A stretch of DNA of 64,000 nt from Hyaloscypha bicolor E (lineage: Eukaryota; Ascomycota; Leotiomycetes; Helotiales; Hyaloscyphaceae), in NCBI RefSeq assembly GCF_002865645.1, contig NW_020194619.1, positions 620,001-684,000 on the forward strand. The letters are read 5' to 3'. The notes beneath the pieces were generated by a model. The model saw only the letters and a program-made list of their open reading frames with translations, was not told the origin of the DNA and made no database searches. This document shows, piece by piece, positions 51,417-63,884 of this stretch. The position numbers and the translations under genes were made by a program. Positions within the stretch are counted from its first letter, which is position 1; each line of letters starts with the position of its first letter.

Positions 51417-54400
51417 ATGGCACTGTGGGGCTTTCTATCCGCTGTTGCCATCTATGGTACTCTTGTAGTTGCAATACCGACAATCACATTCCCTCTAAAC
51501 TCCCAAGTACCACCTGTTGCTCGAATCTCCGAACTCTTCTCCTACTCGTTCTCAATCTCGACCTTCTCATCGACTCTTCCGATAACGTACACACTTTCCA
51601 ATGGGCCTAGCTGGCTGTCTCTGGACAGCAGCACACGTACTTTGTCGGGAACGCCGTCCATCGAGGCTGCTGGTGCAGGAGGAGTCACCGGAGTTTCCAT
51701 AGCCATCACTGCGAGTGACTCGTCTGGTTCAATCACACAAAATGCTACACTAGTTGTTTCCAAGAATCCAGCACCGATCCTCAGTATCCCACTTTCAGTA
51801 CAATTGCAAATATCAACAGCTTTCTCGGCACCCTCGATCTTACTCTACCATCCTTCAACTCCATTTACCATTCATTTCCAGCCTGACACATTCTCGGGTT
51901 CAGACCTCATCTACTACGCTATTACTGTCGACAATACGCCTTTACCGTCGTGGATAGCATTTGATGAGAGTTCTTTGACGTTCACTGGTCAGACCCCCGA
52001 CTATCACTCCCTCATACAGCCACCGCAGACTTTTGGTATACAATTGATTGCGTCGGATGTTGAAGGATTTAGTGGAGCAGCAATGAATTTTGATATTAAG
52101 GTTGGGGTGCACCTTCTGGCTTTCAAGAATGCAGCTTTGGTCATCAATGCAGCAGCTGGTGATGCCGTCAACTTCGATGGTCTTGCTGGAAATCTCGAGA
52201 TCGATGAACGAACCGCCAATGACTCAAAAATTGCCTCGTTATCCGCGGATGCACCTCCTTGGTTGGCTTTTGACAATTCCACTTTCTCTCTGAGTGGAAT
52301 CGTCCCAGCTGATGCAACACCTTACAACATCACAGTTCTGGCAACAGACATATATGGAGACACTGCGAATGCAATCGTTTTTCTTGATATCTCTACATCG
52401 TTGTTCCGCAACGAAATTGGAACGCTAAATGCAACGATTGGGAAGTCATTTACTTATGATTTAAGTATCTATCTCCGTGACAAGTCAGACGTCGAGATCA
52501 CTGCACAGATCTCTCCTGCGGAACCTTGGCTGTCGTTTGATTCTCAAACATTTGATCTTGCTGGCCAGGTCCCGCTGATTGCAAAGCCACCATCCATCGC
52601 GATCACCTTGCTAGCAACCTCAAAGTCATCAACTAAGTCTAGCTCTCAAACCTTCCAGCTCGATCTTGTCACTACAACTAGCCAAGCGTCACCCTCGGCA
52701 TCGGCTCCATCACGAACATCGACCCCGCCTAGCACATCTCAAACGGGAAATTCGACGAAATTGCCAGCTTTTTCCAAAAAGCCGCTGAGTAGAAAGATTA
52801 TTCTGGCGATTGTCATGCCAATTGTTTTGCTGCTCCTTTGCATACTTCTAGCATTGTTCTGCTACGTCAGGCGAAGACGCGAAGCAAGAAGGTGCTCACC
52901 AACTCTATCCAAAAGTGAAATATCAGGGCCTACCGAAGCTAGCTCAAGTATCATGGAGATAGTACCCCCGACTTACATTGCTCCACCGCCACCGCTTGAA
53001 CTAGACATGAGTGGATTTGGAGGCGATACCAGCTCGATCGTCACCAGAGAGCAGCAAACTAGCCTAACAAGGCAGAAAAAACAAGATATACGGAGGTCCC
53101 AAACTCTGTCTGATATATCTGGGACGCAGCGATCTCAATGCCAAGAGTCCAATGAATCTGAGAATAGAGCTCGGTCGTATTCAGAAAATGCCGCATCTAA
53201 GGCCGACGGTAGCTGGAGGTCCACCCAAGGTAGCTTGTATCCGACTGAGGGATCCTCTAGAACGGATTCGACAAACACTCAAAGGCTTTCCCGAAACTAT
53301 TCCAACTATTCGAGGAAAGGCCACACAAGACGCTCAGCGAAGGTCTACTCTACCAGCAACTTTCTCCCTTTACCGGATGTTACTCCTTCTGGTCCGCCGG
53401 TTGAAGAGTCTATCTTGAATTTGCGGGATAGCAACTTCTCATTTGCGCCTATGGAAAGATTTTCCGTTGTTAAAAAGCATGCGAGCTTTCGTCAAATGTC
53501 TGAGCAATCATTCGTTAGCAATAGACTCAGCCGCACAAAATCGACAAGGAGGCAATCCAGATTCATGCCCATGCTAAGTCAGCGCTCGAGCGGAATTGGA
53601 CACGGTGGCGGGAGGGACGCTATTTCTTCGTTGTCTGAAAACAGTGAGAAACGCCGCAGTGCTGGACACGGACAAGACTGGACATTAGGCCAAGGAATTG
53701 CAAGAAATTCGAAAACATGGCTGACGACAGGTTCGTCAGAGGCAGATGAGCTGAATCGGAGAAGCACAGTCAGTGCTTTATCCGAATATGCAGATATGAA
53801 GCCAGAAGATGTCATACGACTTAGCACTATTCGGCAAGTGACCAAAAGCCCGTCGATACCACTTGCGGGTCACCCCTCAGCGAGCAGCGAACATTCTCGA
53901 CGTTCAAGGCCTGTGAGCAGACGGCTTGACTCGTCACCATTCTTCGGCGGTTCGGCATCCAGGAAATCGAAATCTCGACGATCACCGAAGAAGGCGAGAA
54001 CTACGTACGCGGATTCTCCGACTGTTCCTGAAGAAGCTACCATGGCCGGAAACTTGGAGACTGTCCCCCAAGGCCCAGGACAGGAGAATGAGGATTTGCC
54101 TCGGGACTCGTTTGGCATCTCCTATGGAATGGCTCGCGAGGGAACACGGCAACTAAAGTCTTATGTTCAAAGCCACCTGTCACGGAGCAGGACAAGAAGC
54201 AGTATGAAATCCACCGAGTCAAAAGATAGCAGGTTCGAATCAGCGAGTGGATCATTGATGTCATTGCACCAATTCCAGGCTCAGAAACAACCAGAGAGCC
54301 GAGGCGATGATGATGGTTACGAAGATTTTCTCCGGGACGATTACTCGGATGGAGAAGGCAGTTGGGAAACGCAGCACAGTCCTCAGGATAACCAAGGCAA

Positions 54401-54647
54401 CGCTAACGCTGGAGATGTGGCTGAAGTCAACGCTGTTGCAGCGCAAGCGATGTCCAAGCCAAGCTTCATCCCAAGCGCCAGGATTTCAAACTCGAAACCC
54501 AATTCCCCGATGCTGGATATCGAACCGAACATGAGGATGGTCCCCGGTGCTTCGAGGAGGCCAATCAGTGTTGATGCGAAAGCAAACAAGAGATCGAGCA
54601 GGGCGAAGATTGAGCGAGGAGAATTAGATTATGCAGCTTATATATGA
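51417..54647 (+). CDS. AXL2: Axl2-like transmembrane protein with dystroglycan/cadherin-type repeats
   Basis: Plasma-membrane landmark protein; Axl2 marks axial bud sites in yeast and acts in septation or polarity in filamentous fungi. Single exon, 1,076 residues. Start at 51417 gives a signal peptide (MALWGFLSAVAIYGTLVVAI); a longer frame from a TTG at 51351 is not needed. Four extracellular CADG-like units follow to about 430, each with an (L/S)xxWLxF signature: GPSWLSLDSSTRTLSGTPS, LPSWIAFDESSLTFTGQTPD, PPWLAFDNSTFSLSGIVP, PWLSFDSQTFDLAGQVP. A Ser/Thr linker leads to the membrane helix (about 460-484, IILAIVMPIVLLLLCILLAL). The cytoplasmic tail of about 590 residues is Ser/Arg-rich and disordered. 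Confidence 0.92.
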   Translation: MALWGFLSAVAIYGTLVVAIPTITFPLNSQVPPVARISELFSYSFSISTFSSTLPITYTLSNGPSWLSLDSSTRTLSGTPSIEAAGAGGVTGVSIAITASDSSGSITQNATLVVSKNPAPILSIPLSVQLQISTAFSAPSILLYHPSTPFTIHFQPDTFSGSDLIYYAITVDNTPLPSWIAFDESSLTFTGQTPDYHSLIQPPQTFGIQLIASDVEGFSGAAMNFDIKVGVHLLAFKNAALVINAAAGDAVNFDGLAGNLEIDERTANDSKIASLSADAPPWLAFDNSTFSLSGIVPADATPYNITVLATDIYGDTANAIVFLDISTSLFRNEIGTLNATIGKSFTYDLSIYLRDKSDVEITAQISPAEPWLSFDSQTFDLAGQVPLIAKPPSIAITLLATSKSSTKSSSQTFQLDLVTTTSQASPSASAPSRTSTPPSTSQTGNSTKLPAFSKKPLSRKIILAIVMPIVLLLLCILLALFCYVRRRREARRCSPTLSKSEISGPTEASSSIMEIVPPTYIAPPPPLELDMSGFGGDTSSIVTREQQTSLTRQKKQDIRRSQTLSDISGTQRSQCQESNESENRARSYSENAASKADGSWRSTQGSLYPTEGSSRTDSTNTQRLSRNYSNYSRKGHTRRSAKVYSTSNFLPLPDVTPSGPPVEESILNLRDSNFSFAPMERFSVVKKHASFRQMSEQSFVSNRLSRTKSTRRQSRFMPMLSQRSSGIGHGGGRDAISSLSENSEKRRSAGHGQDWTLGQGIARNSKTWLTTGSSEADELNRRSTVSALSEYADMKPEDVIRLSTIRQVTKSPSIPLAGHPSASSEHSRRSRPVSRRLDSSPFFGGSASRKSKSRRSPKKARTTYADSPTVPEEATMAGNLETVPQGPGQENEDLPRDSFGISYGMAREGTRQLKSYVQSHLSRSRTRSSMKSTESKDSRFESASGSLMSLHQFQAQKQPESRGDDDGYEDFLRDDYSDGEGSWETQHSPQDNQGNANAGDVAEVNAVAAQAMSKPSFIPSARISNSKPNSPMLDIEPNMRMVPGASRRPISVDAKANKRSSRAKIERGELDYAAYI

Positions 54648-54919
54648 GTTCTATTTGCAGTCATAGGATATTTTGGAATAGGAGAGAGATAATTAGATAA
54701 TGTAAAGGAATGCGAGCACATCTCAAAGGTTTGGGGTACTGTCTCGCTTGCTCACTTGACTGCTCGGGTAAACTCCTGAACTCCTTTGAAGAACCTGTTC
54801 TGTATATGAATGTGATGGCCAGTCTCTTGCAGACACATTGCAATCACTAGATCCCTGAAAGGATGGCAAACGATGAAGTTGCCCATGAAGAGGAAGATCC
54901 CGTTTTCCTCAGCAAGCCT

Positions 54920-55636
54920 TCAATGGCTTCGGTCCGTGAGAGGGTTAGGAACCGAAGTGGAATAGCCAAAATCCAAATCAGCATTTTGGAAGCTCTTTAG
55001 GGTTTCAAGACAGAGGTGTTGCCAAGCTGAGCTCGGATGCTGTAAAGGTTCGTCCCGACCTCTCCTTTCATTGACAATATCATAGAATCTCTTCCTCAAA
55101 ATCTCCGACCAGTTGACTGGTGTACCGTCTGACTTCAGACATTGACCGTCCTTCCGGGAGAGTTTCCCACACGGAGTCAATTGGTACATTAAATCATGCA
55201 ATCTTTCGATTCCCTCTTGTTATCGAATTTCTTCTGTTCGGAGACGGTCTAGCCGTTGGCGTCCTTGGAGAACTTCCCCAGAAATTGTGCTGATACTCCC
55301 TAGCAATAAGCAAGGATGGCCAGGACCTCGATGACGCAGCAGCTCAGCTCTGACCCCCTTGGGGCCGCCACAATACAGAACGATCGAGCAATCTCCAGAG
55401 CGTGGAAAGAAGGGTAGGCTCGTCGCAAGGCTTGAAATTTGGTACAAGTGACCTCGGCCCCGAGTGCCTGGACACTGATCGCCCATCAAGAAGAGGCAGC
55501 AGCCACCTCCAGCCTTGGAATCGGACAGATTCTCAGGGTCCGCTAATGCAACCCCTCGATGAGTTGTGACACGCAGCCTATGGGAGGGCACAGGCGCTGA
55601 TTTCTGCCTCGTCGCCCGCCTCCCGGCCAAGGACAT
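54920..55636 (-). other. Coding-like frame split by a single in-frame TAA
   Basis: From ATG 55636 (MSLAGRRATRQKSAPVPSHR) the frame runs to TAA at 55220-55222 and continues without another stop to 54920 (ending NPLTDRSH), about 239 codons in all. The N-terminal part contains AGGGCCLFLMGDQCPGTRGR and ends QGRQRLDRLRTEEIR; the second part has VNWSEILRKRFYDIVNERRG and WQHLCLETLKSF. No GT-AG intron removes the stop. I recognise no family. It could be a pseudogene, a gene ending at the TAA, or chance. Confidence 0.3.
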
Positions 55637-56106
55637 GGTGCTGTGCTGCGCAACCCATAATGATGACGGGTGAAATTATGTACTATGAGTAAAGGAGCTC
55701 AAAGCCTCACGCCTTGCCCGCCCCAAGCAGAAGCGGTCTTCTCAGGAACATGAAAGGGTGAAGCGAATGCGTTCCGACAACTCCTTGATTTCTGTCGCCG
55801 CTTTATAGGTGGTAAGTCCTTAGCGAGCGAGCTAACGGTCGCCCTCCTTCGTCATTCAGCACAACTCGATTTTCTCCCCCCACACGCGACATCTCTGGTA
55901 ACTTTCCAGACTCGAAGACGACGAAGCAGCTCAGCGAACATTCCTGATGCAGATGAACAGATAGTCTGCAGATCCATCTCTGAGCCTCCTCTCCGTGCGA
56001 CGGAACCCCGCTCATCACATCCTTCTTTTCCTGCGCAGCAAAGGCGAAAGGGAAGACCTGAAATTGCTCCCGGCGGAAGCAAGAGAGGACCTGATCTTCC
56101 TTCAAG
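55637..56106. promoter_or_regulatory. Upstream region of PP2C gene
   Basis: About 470 bp. CT/CA-rich from 55900 on, as in fungal leaders. Divergent from the split ORF. Nothing else seen. Confidence 0.35.
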
Positions 56107-57956
56107 ATGGGTCAAACTCTGTCGGAGCCCGTTGTCGAAAAGGTATGCAGTTCATTTCTTTTCCCGTGTCGTCGTCACGCAGTCGTCTCTCTCAGCCTCG
56201 GTAGTTCTTCAGATGTCTATTTTAGCAGAGCTTGGAAGTGTGCGCAGTGACGATCCCTCTGCAGTTCCTTGGCACTCAAGTGCTGGAGATTGTTTTTTGT
56301 TGTCCCAAGTTTGCTCCGAGCTGGCTGTGGCGGCGGGTCTACATAAGTTCCAATTTTCATTTCACGTTTGCTGATACACGGAATCTGGCAGACTTCGGCA
56401 AGCGGGGGTGATGAACGTTTAGTCTTTGGCGTGTCTTCCATGCAGGGATGGCGTATCAGTATGGAGGATGCGCATGCCGCGGTCTTGGACCTCCAATCGG
56501 TGGCTGAGGATGGCAAGGAGTCGAAACCTGCGAATATTGATACGAGGTTGTCATTCTTCGGTGTTTATGACGGTCATGGAGGAGATAAGGTCGCACAGTT
56601 TGCTGGCGAAAACATACACCTGATCATTGCGAAGCAGGATGCTTTCAAGAAGGGTGATATAGAGCAAGCCTTAAAGGACGGATTCCTAGCTACGGACAGA
56701 GCCATCCTTAACGGTCAGCATACTTGAAGGATTCTGTGGGGCATGGAAACTGACTTGCACTCTTTTAGACCCACGGTACGAGGAAGAAGTTTCCGGTTGC
56801 ACTGCCTCGGTTGGAATCTTATCTTCGAAGAAGATCTACGTGGTACGTGATGGAGTTCTCTGTTAAAACATTTATATTAACAGACTCAGGGAAATGCTGG
56901 AGATTCTCGAAGTGTTTTAGGCGTAAAAGGTAGAGCGAAGCCGCTCTCGTTTGATCACAAACCACAAAATGAAGGTAGATAGACGACTGGCAGCTGAACT
57001 TTGGCTGAAATGCTAATATGAAGATAGGCGAGAAGGCTAGAATCACGGCTGCTGGAGGTTTCGTAGACTTCGGACGTGTTAACGGCAACCTAGCTCTATC
57101 AAGAGCTATAGGTGATTTTGAGTTCAAGAAAAGCGCGGAACTTGCTCCTGAGCAACAGATCGTTACAGCGTACCCAGACGTGACGGTCCACGACATCTCA
57201 GACGATGATGAGTTCTTGGTGGTTGCATGTGATGGTAAGTGATAGAATACGGGTCTTGGGAATTTACCTTCTAATGTGAGGTGTTGTAGGTATCTGGGAT
57301 TGCCAGTCTTCGCAGGCGGTTGTTGAGTTCGTTCGACGTGGTATCGCTGCGAAGCAAGAACTCGCCAAGATCTGTGAGAATATGATGGATAATTGCCTCG
57401 CGTCAAATTCGGAGACCGGAGGTGTTGGTTGCGATAACATGACTATGATCGTTATCGGCCTGTTACGCGGAAAGACGAAGGAGGAGTGGTATGAGGAGAT
57501 TGCCAAGAGAGTTGCCAATGGAGATGGGCCTTGCGCGCCTCCAGAGTACGGCAAGTGTTTTGTTTATTAGTTTTGGTGATATCAGGGCTGACTAGTGGGA
57601 TAGCTGAGTTCCGTGGACCTGGTGTGCATCATAACTTCGACGACAGTGATAGTGGTTATGATGTCGACATGGACCAGAAGAAGTCCTTTGGTGGAAATCA
57701 ACGGGGCCGCATTATTCTCCTTGGAGACGGTACTGAAGTTCTTACAGATTCTGACGACACTGAGATGTTTGACCACAGTGAAGAGGACAAGGACCTTGCG
57801 AGTCAAGTACACAAGGGCCAGGCAACCAGCGAAGACGAACCAAAGTCGACCACAGAGAAGACGGAGCCAAACCTTAAGGCCGTGGCAGATGACACCCTCC
57901 CAAAGTCTACCGAAACGACAGAAAAGAAAGCAGACGAGAAGATTACCGAAAACTAG
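56107..57956 (+). CDS. Protein phosphatase 2C (Ptc2/Ptc3 type)
   Basis: Mn/Mg-dependent Ser/Thr phosphatase that dampens stress MAP-kinase and checkpoint signalling. Seven exons: 56107-56142, 56392-56713, 56769-56842, 56890-56974, 57028-57234, 57290-57550, 57604-57956; 445 residues. N-terminal MGQTLSEP allows N-myristoylation at Gly2. Metal ligands and motifs: [97 protein letters not shown]. The C-terminal 110 residues are an acidic, Ser/Thr/Lys-rich tail after [18 protein letters not shown], as in Ptc2/3. Intron 1 is 249 nt, far longer than the others. Intron 6 has a GC donor (see findings). Confidence 0.95.
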
Positions 57957-58973
57957 GGTCTAATTGCTTCCAATCTATCGTTCGAATGCTCTAAGAACAC
58001 TTCGAACATGGTTTTATGACGGATACTGCTTCTCTGAGAGACGGGTCTTTCTAGAAGGTTGTTTGCTTTGCTGCTTTGCACCAAGACCTGGATTAGAAGT
58101 CATACGTTACGGGTTTCTGTGTTTTATCAGCAGTTTGTGGACATTTCACAAATTCTTCTCACCGGAGCGGCAGGACGAACATAGGGATACCAAGGTGGAC
58201 ACATCGCAGCACTTTACACCTGGCAGTCTCTCGGATCTTACATGGCGGCGCTCTCTTGTTTTCATTTTCTGAATTACGATCTCCATTACGCAGCGAGCCA
58301 TGTGTTACGTTTCTTTTCTTTTGCATCACAGATCTCACAATTGGAAGGGAGGTCACTAGAATCAGACCTACAGTTGCGTTGTATTGAGAACTGCGGAATT
58401 GATACCTGGACGTTGATTTGCACATTGGATCCGAGGGCCATATGATGTGAACAAAAGTCTTCTTTTGCCAGCATCAGAGCATCAGCCACAAGCTTCTCAG
58501 CCCTGTCGGCCTTTCCACCTGTTTCTTCCATAGTTTGCCACGTGATGGCGTGGTCGCGTGAAGATCGATCGAGCTAGGAACGGGGATGGATGACGATTTC
58601 AGACAAAAACCGGGCAGTAGGTGTACCGGTATCCACTCTTCAATCTTCTAGAAATGTTAGAACTCCCAACAAACCATGATCTTAATGCCCGAATCGTAGC
58701 CCAGCTGTCTTCCATTTCTTTTCCCAAAAGCTAACTCCTTTTTCGGGAAATTGTTCATCTTGGGATAAGACGCAGATTGCGCACTGAATTTCACGACCCC
58801 TGTGGAAATTCGGAATCCTTGCAAAATTATTTAACTAAGGAGCTGGTCAACTTGTGGACCGCTTCCTGATCCAAACCATCGATCAACAAGCAATTACCTC
58901 CTCCTCTGTTGAGAAATATTTTCTTCCATCGAGCAATTCTGCCTACTTCAGATCAGCATTACAGAAACTCACC
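57957..58973. promoter_or_regulatory. Intergenic upstream of PCT1
   Basis: About 1 kb on the same strand between PP2C and PCT1. It should hold the PP2C 3' UTR and the PCT1 promoter. The 120 bp before the PCT1 ATG are CA-rich. No other gene recognised. Confidence 0.35.
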
Positions 58974-60540
<1,567 letters not shown>

Positions 60541-60888
60541 GCCGGGGATAGCAATGCTTGCTTCTGTCACAAAAGCGGTTTTTCTGTAGACTTTCTTGCA
60601 GTATATATCCTCTTCGTTCAACTTACGATACTTGTATTAATTCTAGAGACGCTCAAAATCACAGGGAAGTCAAATATGCATGCAAAATGTAGAGTAGCAC
60701 TTTCTAAACTCTCACTATGAAATCTAATGCATTGCCACTTTCACGTGACTTAAGGCTGGGGCCAATCAGCGCGAGCTTGAATTGATGATCTTGAGATCTT
60801 CGATTCGAACGAACCCCGAACAAAGCGCCCCTCTCCACTCCCAACTTCCCCTCTTTCCTTTCTCTCTTGCCATCTAATAATTAACAAG
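60541..60888. promoter_or_regulatory. Short intergenic region upstream of the PSST gene
   Basis: About 350 bp, with a CT-rich stretch (CCCCTCTCCACTCCCAACTT) just before the PSST leader. No motif assigned. Confidence 0.35.
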
Positions 60889-61787
60889 ATGTTCTCTTCG
60901 ACAAGATCAGCAGCTGCGCTGGCGCTGCGAGGTGCGTTCTGATAGCTCCAAGAGCTCATTTCTCGCCACAACTAATTATCTCCCCCTCACAGTCAAGCCA
61001 GTGTCCGCCTTGATTCCCTACCGATCAATTGCAGCAATTTCCTCGTCTTCTTCAAAACCAGCGAGCGCGGTCACACCACACAATGCGTCAGGGAACCCAT
61101 CGATGAGTGTTACTGGCAAGGTCAGACGTGAAGTGGTGCTGCCGTCACAGGAGGAGAAGAAGGGTGTTATGCAATACGCATTGTCCGTTCTATTAGCCCT
61201 TGTCAAGCTCTGGAAATGGCTAATGTTCATCCAAGGACAACTCTCGATCAAATAGCCAACTGGGCGCGTCAAGGCTCACTCTGGCCCATGACCTTCGGAC
61301 TTGCCTGCTGCGCCGTCGAAATGATGCACCTTTCCACTCCTCGCTACGACCAAGATCGTCTTGGTATAATCTTCCGTGCTTCTCCTCGACAGTCCGATGT
61401 CATGATTGTTGCGGGCACTCTTACGAACAAGATGGCTCCTGCGCTTCGACAGGTCTACGATCAGATGCCGGATCCGAGATGGGTTGTTTCTATGGGGAGC
61501 TGTGCGAATGGAGGTGGTTATTACCATTATAGTTACAGTGTTACGAGAGGTTGTGATCGGATTGTGCCGGTCGATATTTATGTGCCTGGGTGCCCCCCAA
61601 CTTCGGAGGCGTTGATGGTAAGCTGCAGCCTCTTAACAACACAACGTATTGTACTAACTGAGCAAAAGTATGGCATTTTCCAGCTTCAAAAGAGTAAGAC
61701 CCAATTTCTATTCCATCCGAGGTATATTACTGACATTGAGTAGAAATGAGACACACCAAGATCACCCGGATGTGGTACCGAAAGTAG
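60889..61787 (+). CDS. Mitochondrial complex I subunit PSST/NDUFS7 (20 kDa)
   Basis: Carries iron-sulfur cluster N2 of NADH:ubiquinone oxidoreductase next to the quinone site. Five exons: 60889-60931, 60993-61182, 61236-61617, 61669-61693, 61744-61787; 227 residues. The first 60 residues are Ser/Ala/Arg-rich without acidic residues, a presequence. The conserved core starts [39 protein letters not shown]. Cluster N2 ligands are C102, C103 ([11 protein letters not shown]), C167 ([15 protein letters not shown]) and C197 ([14 protein letters not shown]). The end is [18 protein letters not shown]. Intron 2 requires donor GTCCGT; the intron 3 branch site is TACTAAC. Exon 4 is only 25 nt. Confidence 0.96.
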
Positions 61788-62356
61788 AGAGGCAGATATT
61801 CGGAAGCATGAGAGATTTGGAGCATTTCTTTATTGTATAAAGTCTCGGACCGCACATAGGATGCAATAGAGTTTGTTTGTGTTGAAGAATCAAGAAGAAA
61901 GAATATATTGCAGAGCTGTGTCGGAATTTCCTGGTGCACTGTGCCAGGCTATACAAAAGCACTCGAGACCAAACGAGGAGTACTTCTTTCGAAAAAAAAT
62001 TTTTTTTTGCTAACATTAGGTAGCTTGTGATTTAGATGAACGTGTTTTAAATCTATTCGTTGTGGTCAACTGATAGGCGCCGGTATGGCGTATTCAATTG
62101 CATGGACTTCCAGTAATGAGAAGTCAGAGCCAGCAAGATTCATCACGGAATTTGGGAAAGCAAAAGAGAGAATCTTTTTCTTCGATTTCTTCTTTGAACC
62201 CGATTTTCTGGTTCGATATGGAAAACTGTACATTTGCGAAAAAGGCAGTTGCAAAACCCATTCATAACCACCTGCTCAGTCTGTCATGCAGCATTTTCCT
62301 GAACATTTTGTTTTTGAAGCCTTTCCGGGCACGATGCCATACACTTTCTACGCCTA
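61788..62356. other. Convergent intergenic region
   Basis: About 570 bp between the 3' ends of the PSST and Ser-rich protein genes, with an A/T homopolymer patch near 61993-62008. Short frames here look random. Confidence 0.35.
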
Positions 62357-62647
62357 CTAAGCCTCTGGCTCGTCACTGACGTCCTCAATCCTCCTTGCCT
62401 CGCTACCCGAATTCCCTTGCTTTAACGCTCTACCATCCTCCAATATCTGCCTCCCTTCCGAATCGTATTGTCGAGTTTCGTGAACTAAGGGCTCACCCAG
62501 ATTCTGGCTTACCGTTTGGACTCTGGTCCCCGAGGGATTGGAGGATGTGGTTTGCACGTATCGTCGTCCCGAGGTTGATTGACCATTGCGGGAGGACGAA
62601 GAGCTATATGATGTGGATGAATATGAATAGGATTGTGAAGACGACAT
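62357..62647 (-). CDS. Small Ser/Tyr-rich conserved-looking protein (96 aa)
   Basis: Single ATG frame starting MSSSQSYSYSSTSYSSSSSR. Residues 1-45 are almost all Ser, Tyr, Thr, Asn, Gln; residues 46-96 (TVSQNLGEPLVHETRQYDSE GRQILEDGRALKQGNS) look structured and coding. The compositional bias and the clear start context support a real gene. Small fungal proteins of this type exist, but I cannot name a family or function. No signal peptide. Confidence 0.6.
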   Translation of the reverse strand: MSSSQSYSYSSTSYSSSSSRNGQSTSGRRYVQTTSSNPSGTRVQTVSQNLGEPLVHETRQYDSEGRQILEDGRALKQGNSGSEARRIEDVSDEPEA

Positions 62648-63884
62648 TTTGGTTGATAGTGTGATTCAGAGCAAATGATTTGTGAGTGAGGATTGGATCA
62701 ACTAGCGTGAAAGAAACGAACTGGCGTGAAAGTAAGACTATCTTATATCCAAGTAATTTCGATCGACATCATAAACTCTCCAAATATCCATGCACTTCGA
62801 TTGACATCATAGCAAGGCTGATGTGGCAACACGCATGTGATGATCTTCCTGTAGCGAATCAGAGGCGATCTTCGGAGACCCCTTCGATCAGATCTCAACT
62901 GTTCCTTTCTCTCCCTTTCTCTGATGGTTTTATCGGTTTGCTCGTGTTCGGAGCCATGCTGTGCGTATCGCACTAATGATACGGAGCCATGGCATTCTGC
63001 TTTCACGCACGTGAAAGAAGTTGTTCGTTGTACGGGGGACGCTTGCTCCTTGGGCCATGCCGTGGCCTGCGCCACTTCAAGAAAAGACACAGAGGACCTG
63101 ACCATCACCGAGTTCCTTTCCGGCGACGGCGACGCTGGTGAGTTCACAATAAGAAAGAAGAATGTTCGAGCAGAAGAGAAGAAGAGCTCCAGTCTTCTTG
63201 AAGTCGATGGGAAATTGGAGATTCCTGACTGCCGAGTACGAGATGATGCTTGTAGATCGATATACAGGGGTCAATTTAAGCATTTGTCTCTAATTTCATT
63301 GGCGTCCAAAATCGAGCTAGTCCCACGAAAGAGGAGACGAAGTTGACGAACGCAACCCTTCACCCTCTTTTTCTCGCCCCCTTCGACAAGTCACAGCCAC
63401 GCATGAGCTCTTGAGCAAAAGGAGTCCAATGCTTTTTATCAAGATCCCCACGGTCCACCCATTCAGAAGCGTTTGCCACTCTTAGACCAGGAATCATGGT
63501 GCCACGGCCAACGACCAAGACATTATCGACGCCAGGCCGTACTCACTTACTATTACGGCTCCCGGCATCCAATCACTGCCTCGTATCCGGGGAAAGGTAC
63601 CCTGGAAACAGACACAGCTCGCCAACGCGTGCACAGGTCTCAAGGGTGTCCAGGTCTCAAGGGTGTCCAGGTCTCAGTGGGTCTACTTGAGATCTTAGCG
63701 TGTGGAGCCCCAATTGAGGAGATTGTCCTCGGACACATATGAGTAGTGCCGACCCAGCAAACCTCTCTTTCTCTGTTCCCCTTGTTATCACCACACTCAC
63801 TGTCGTTAATTTATATTCTGCTCTTTCACACTTCATTCCAGTCTCTCGTTCTCCAGCAAAAATATACGAACATCTTCAGTCATA
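62648..63884. promoter_or_regulatory. Long intergenic region upstream of a secreted-protein gene
   Basis: About 1.2 kb. Contains a tandem repeat at 63634-63680 (unit GGTGTCCAGGTCTCAA, two and a half copies) and, close to the gene, a TATA-like TTTATATTCTG near 63810 and a CA/CT-rich leader. Frames between 62924 and 63346 look random. Confidence 0.35.
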
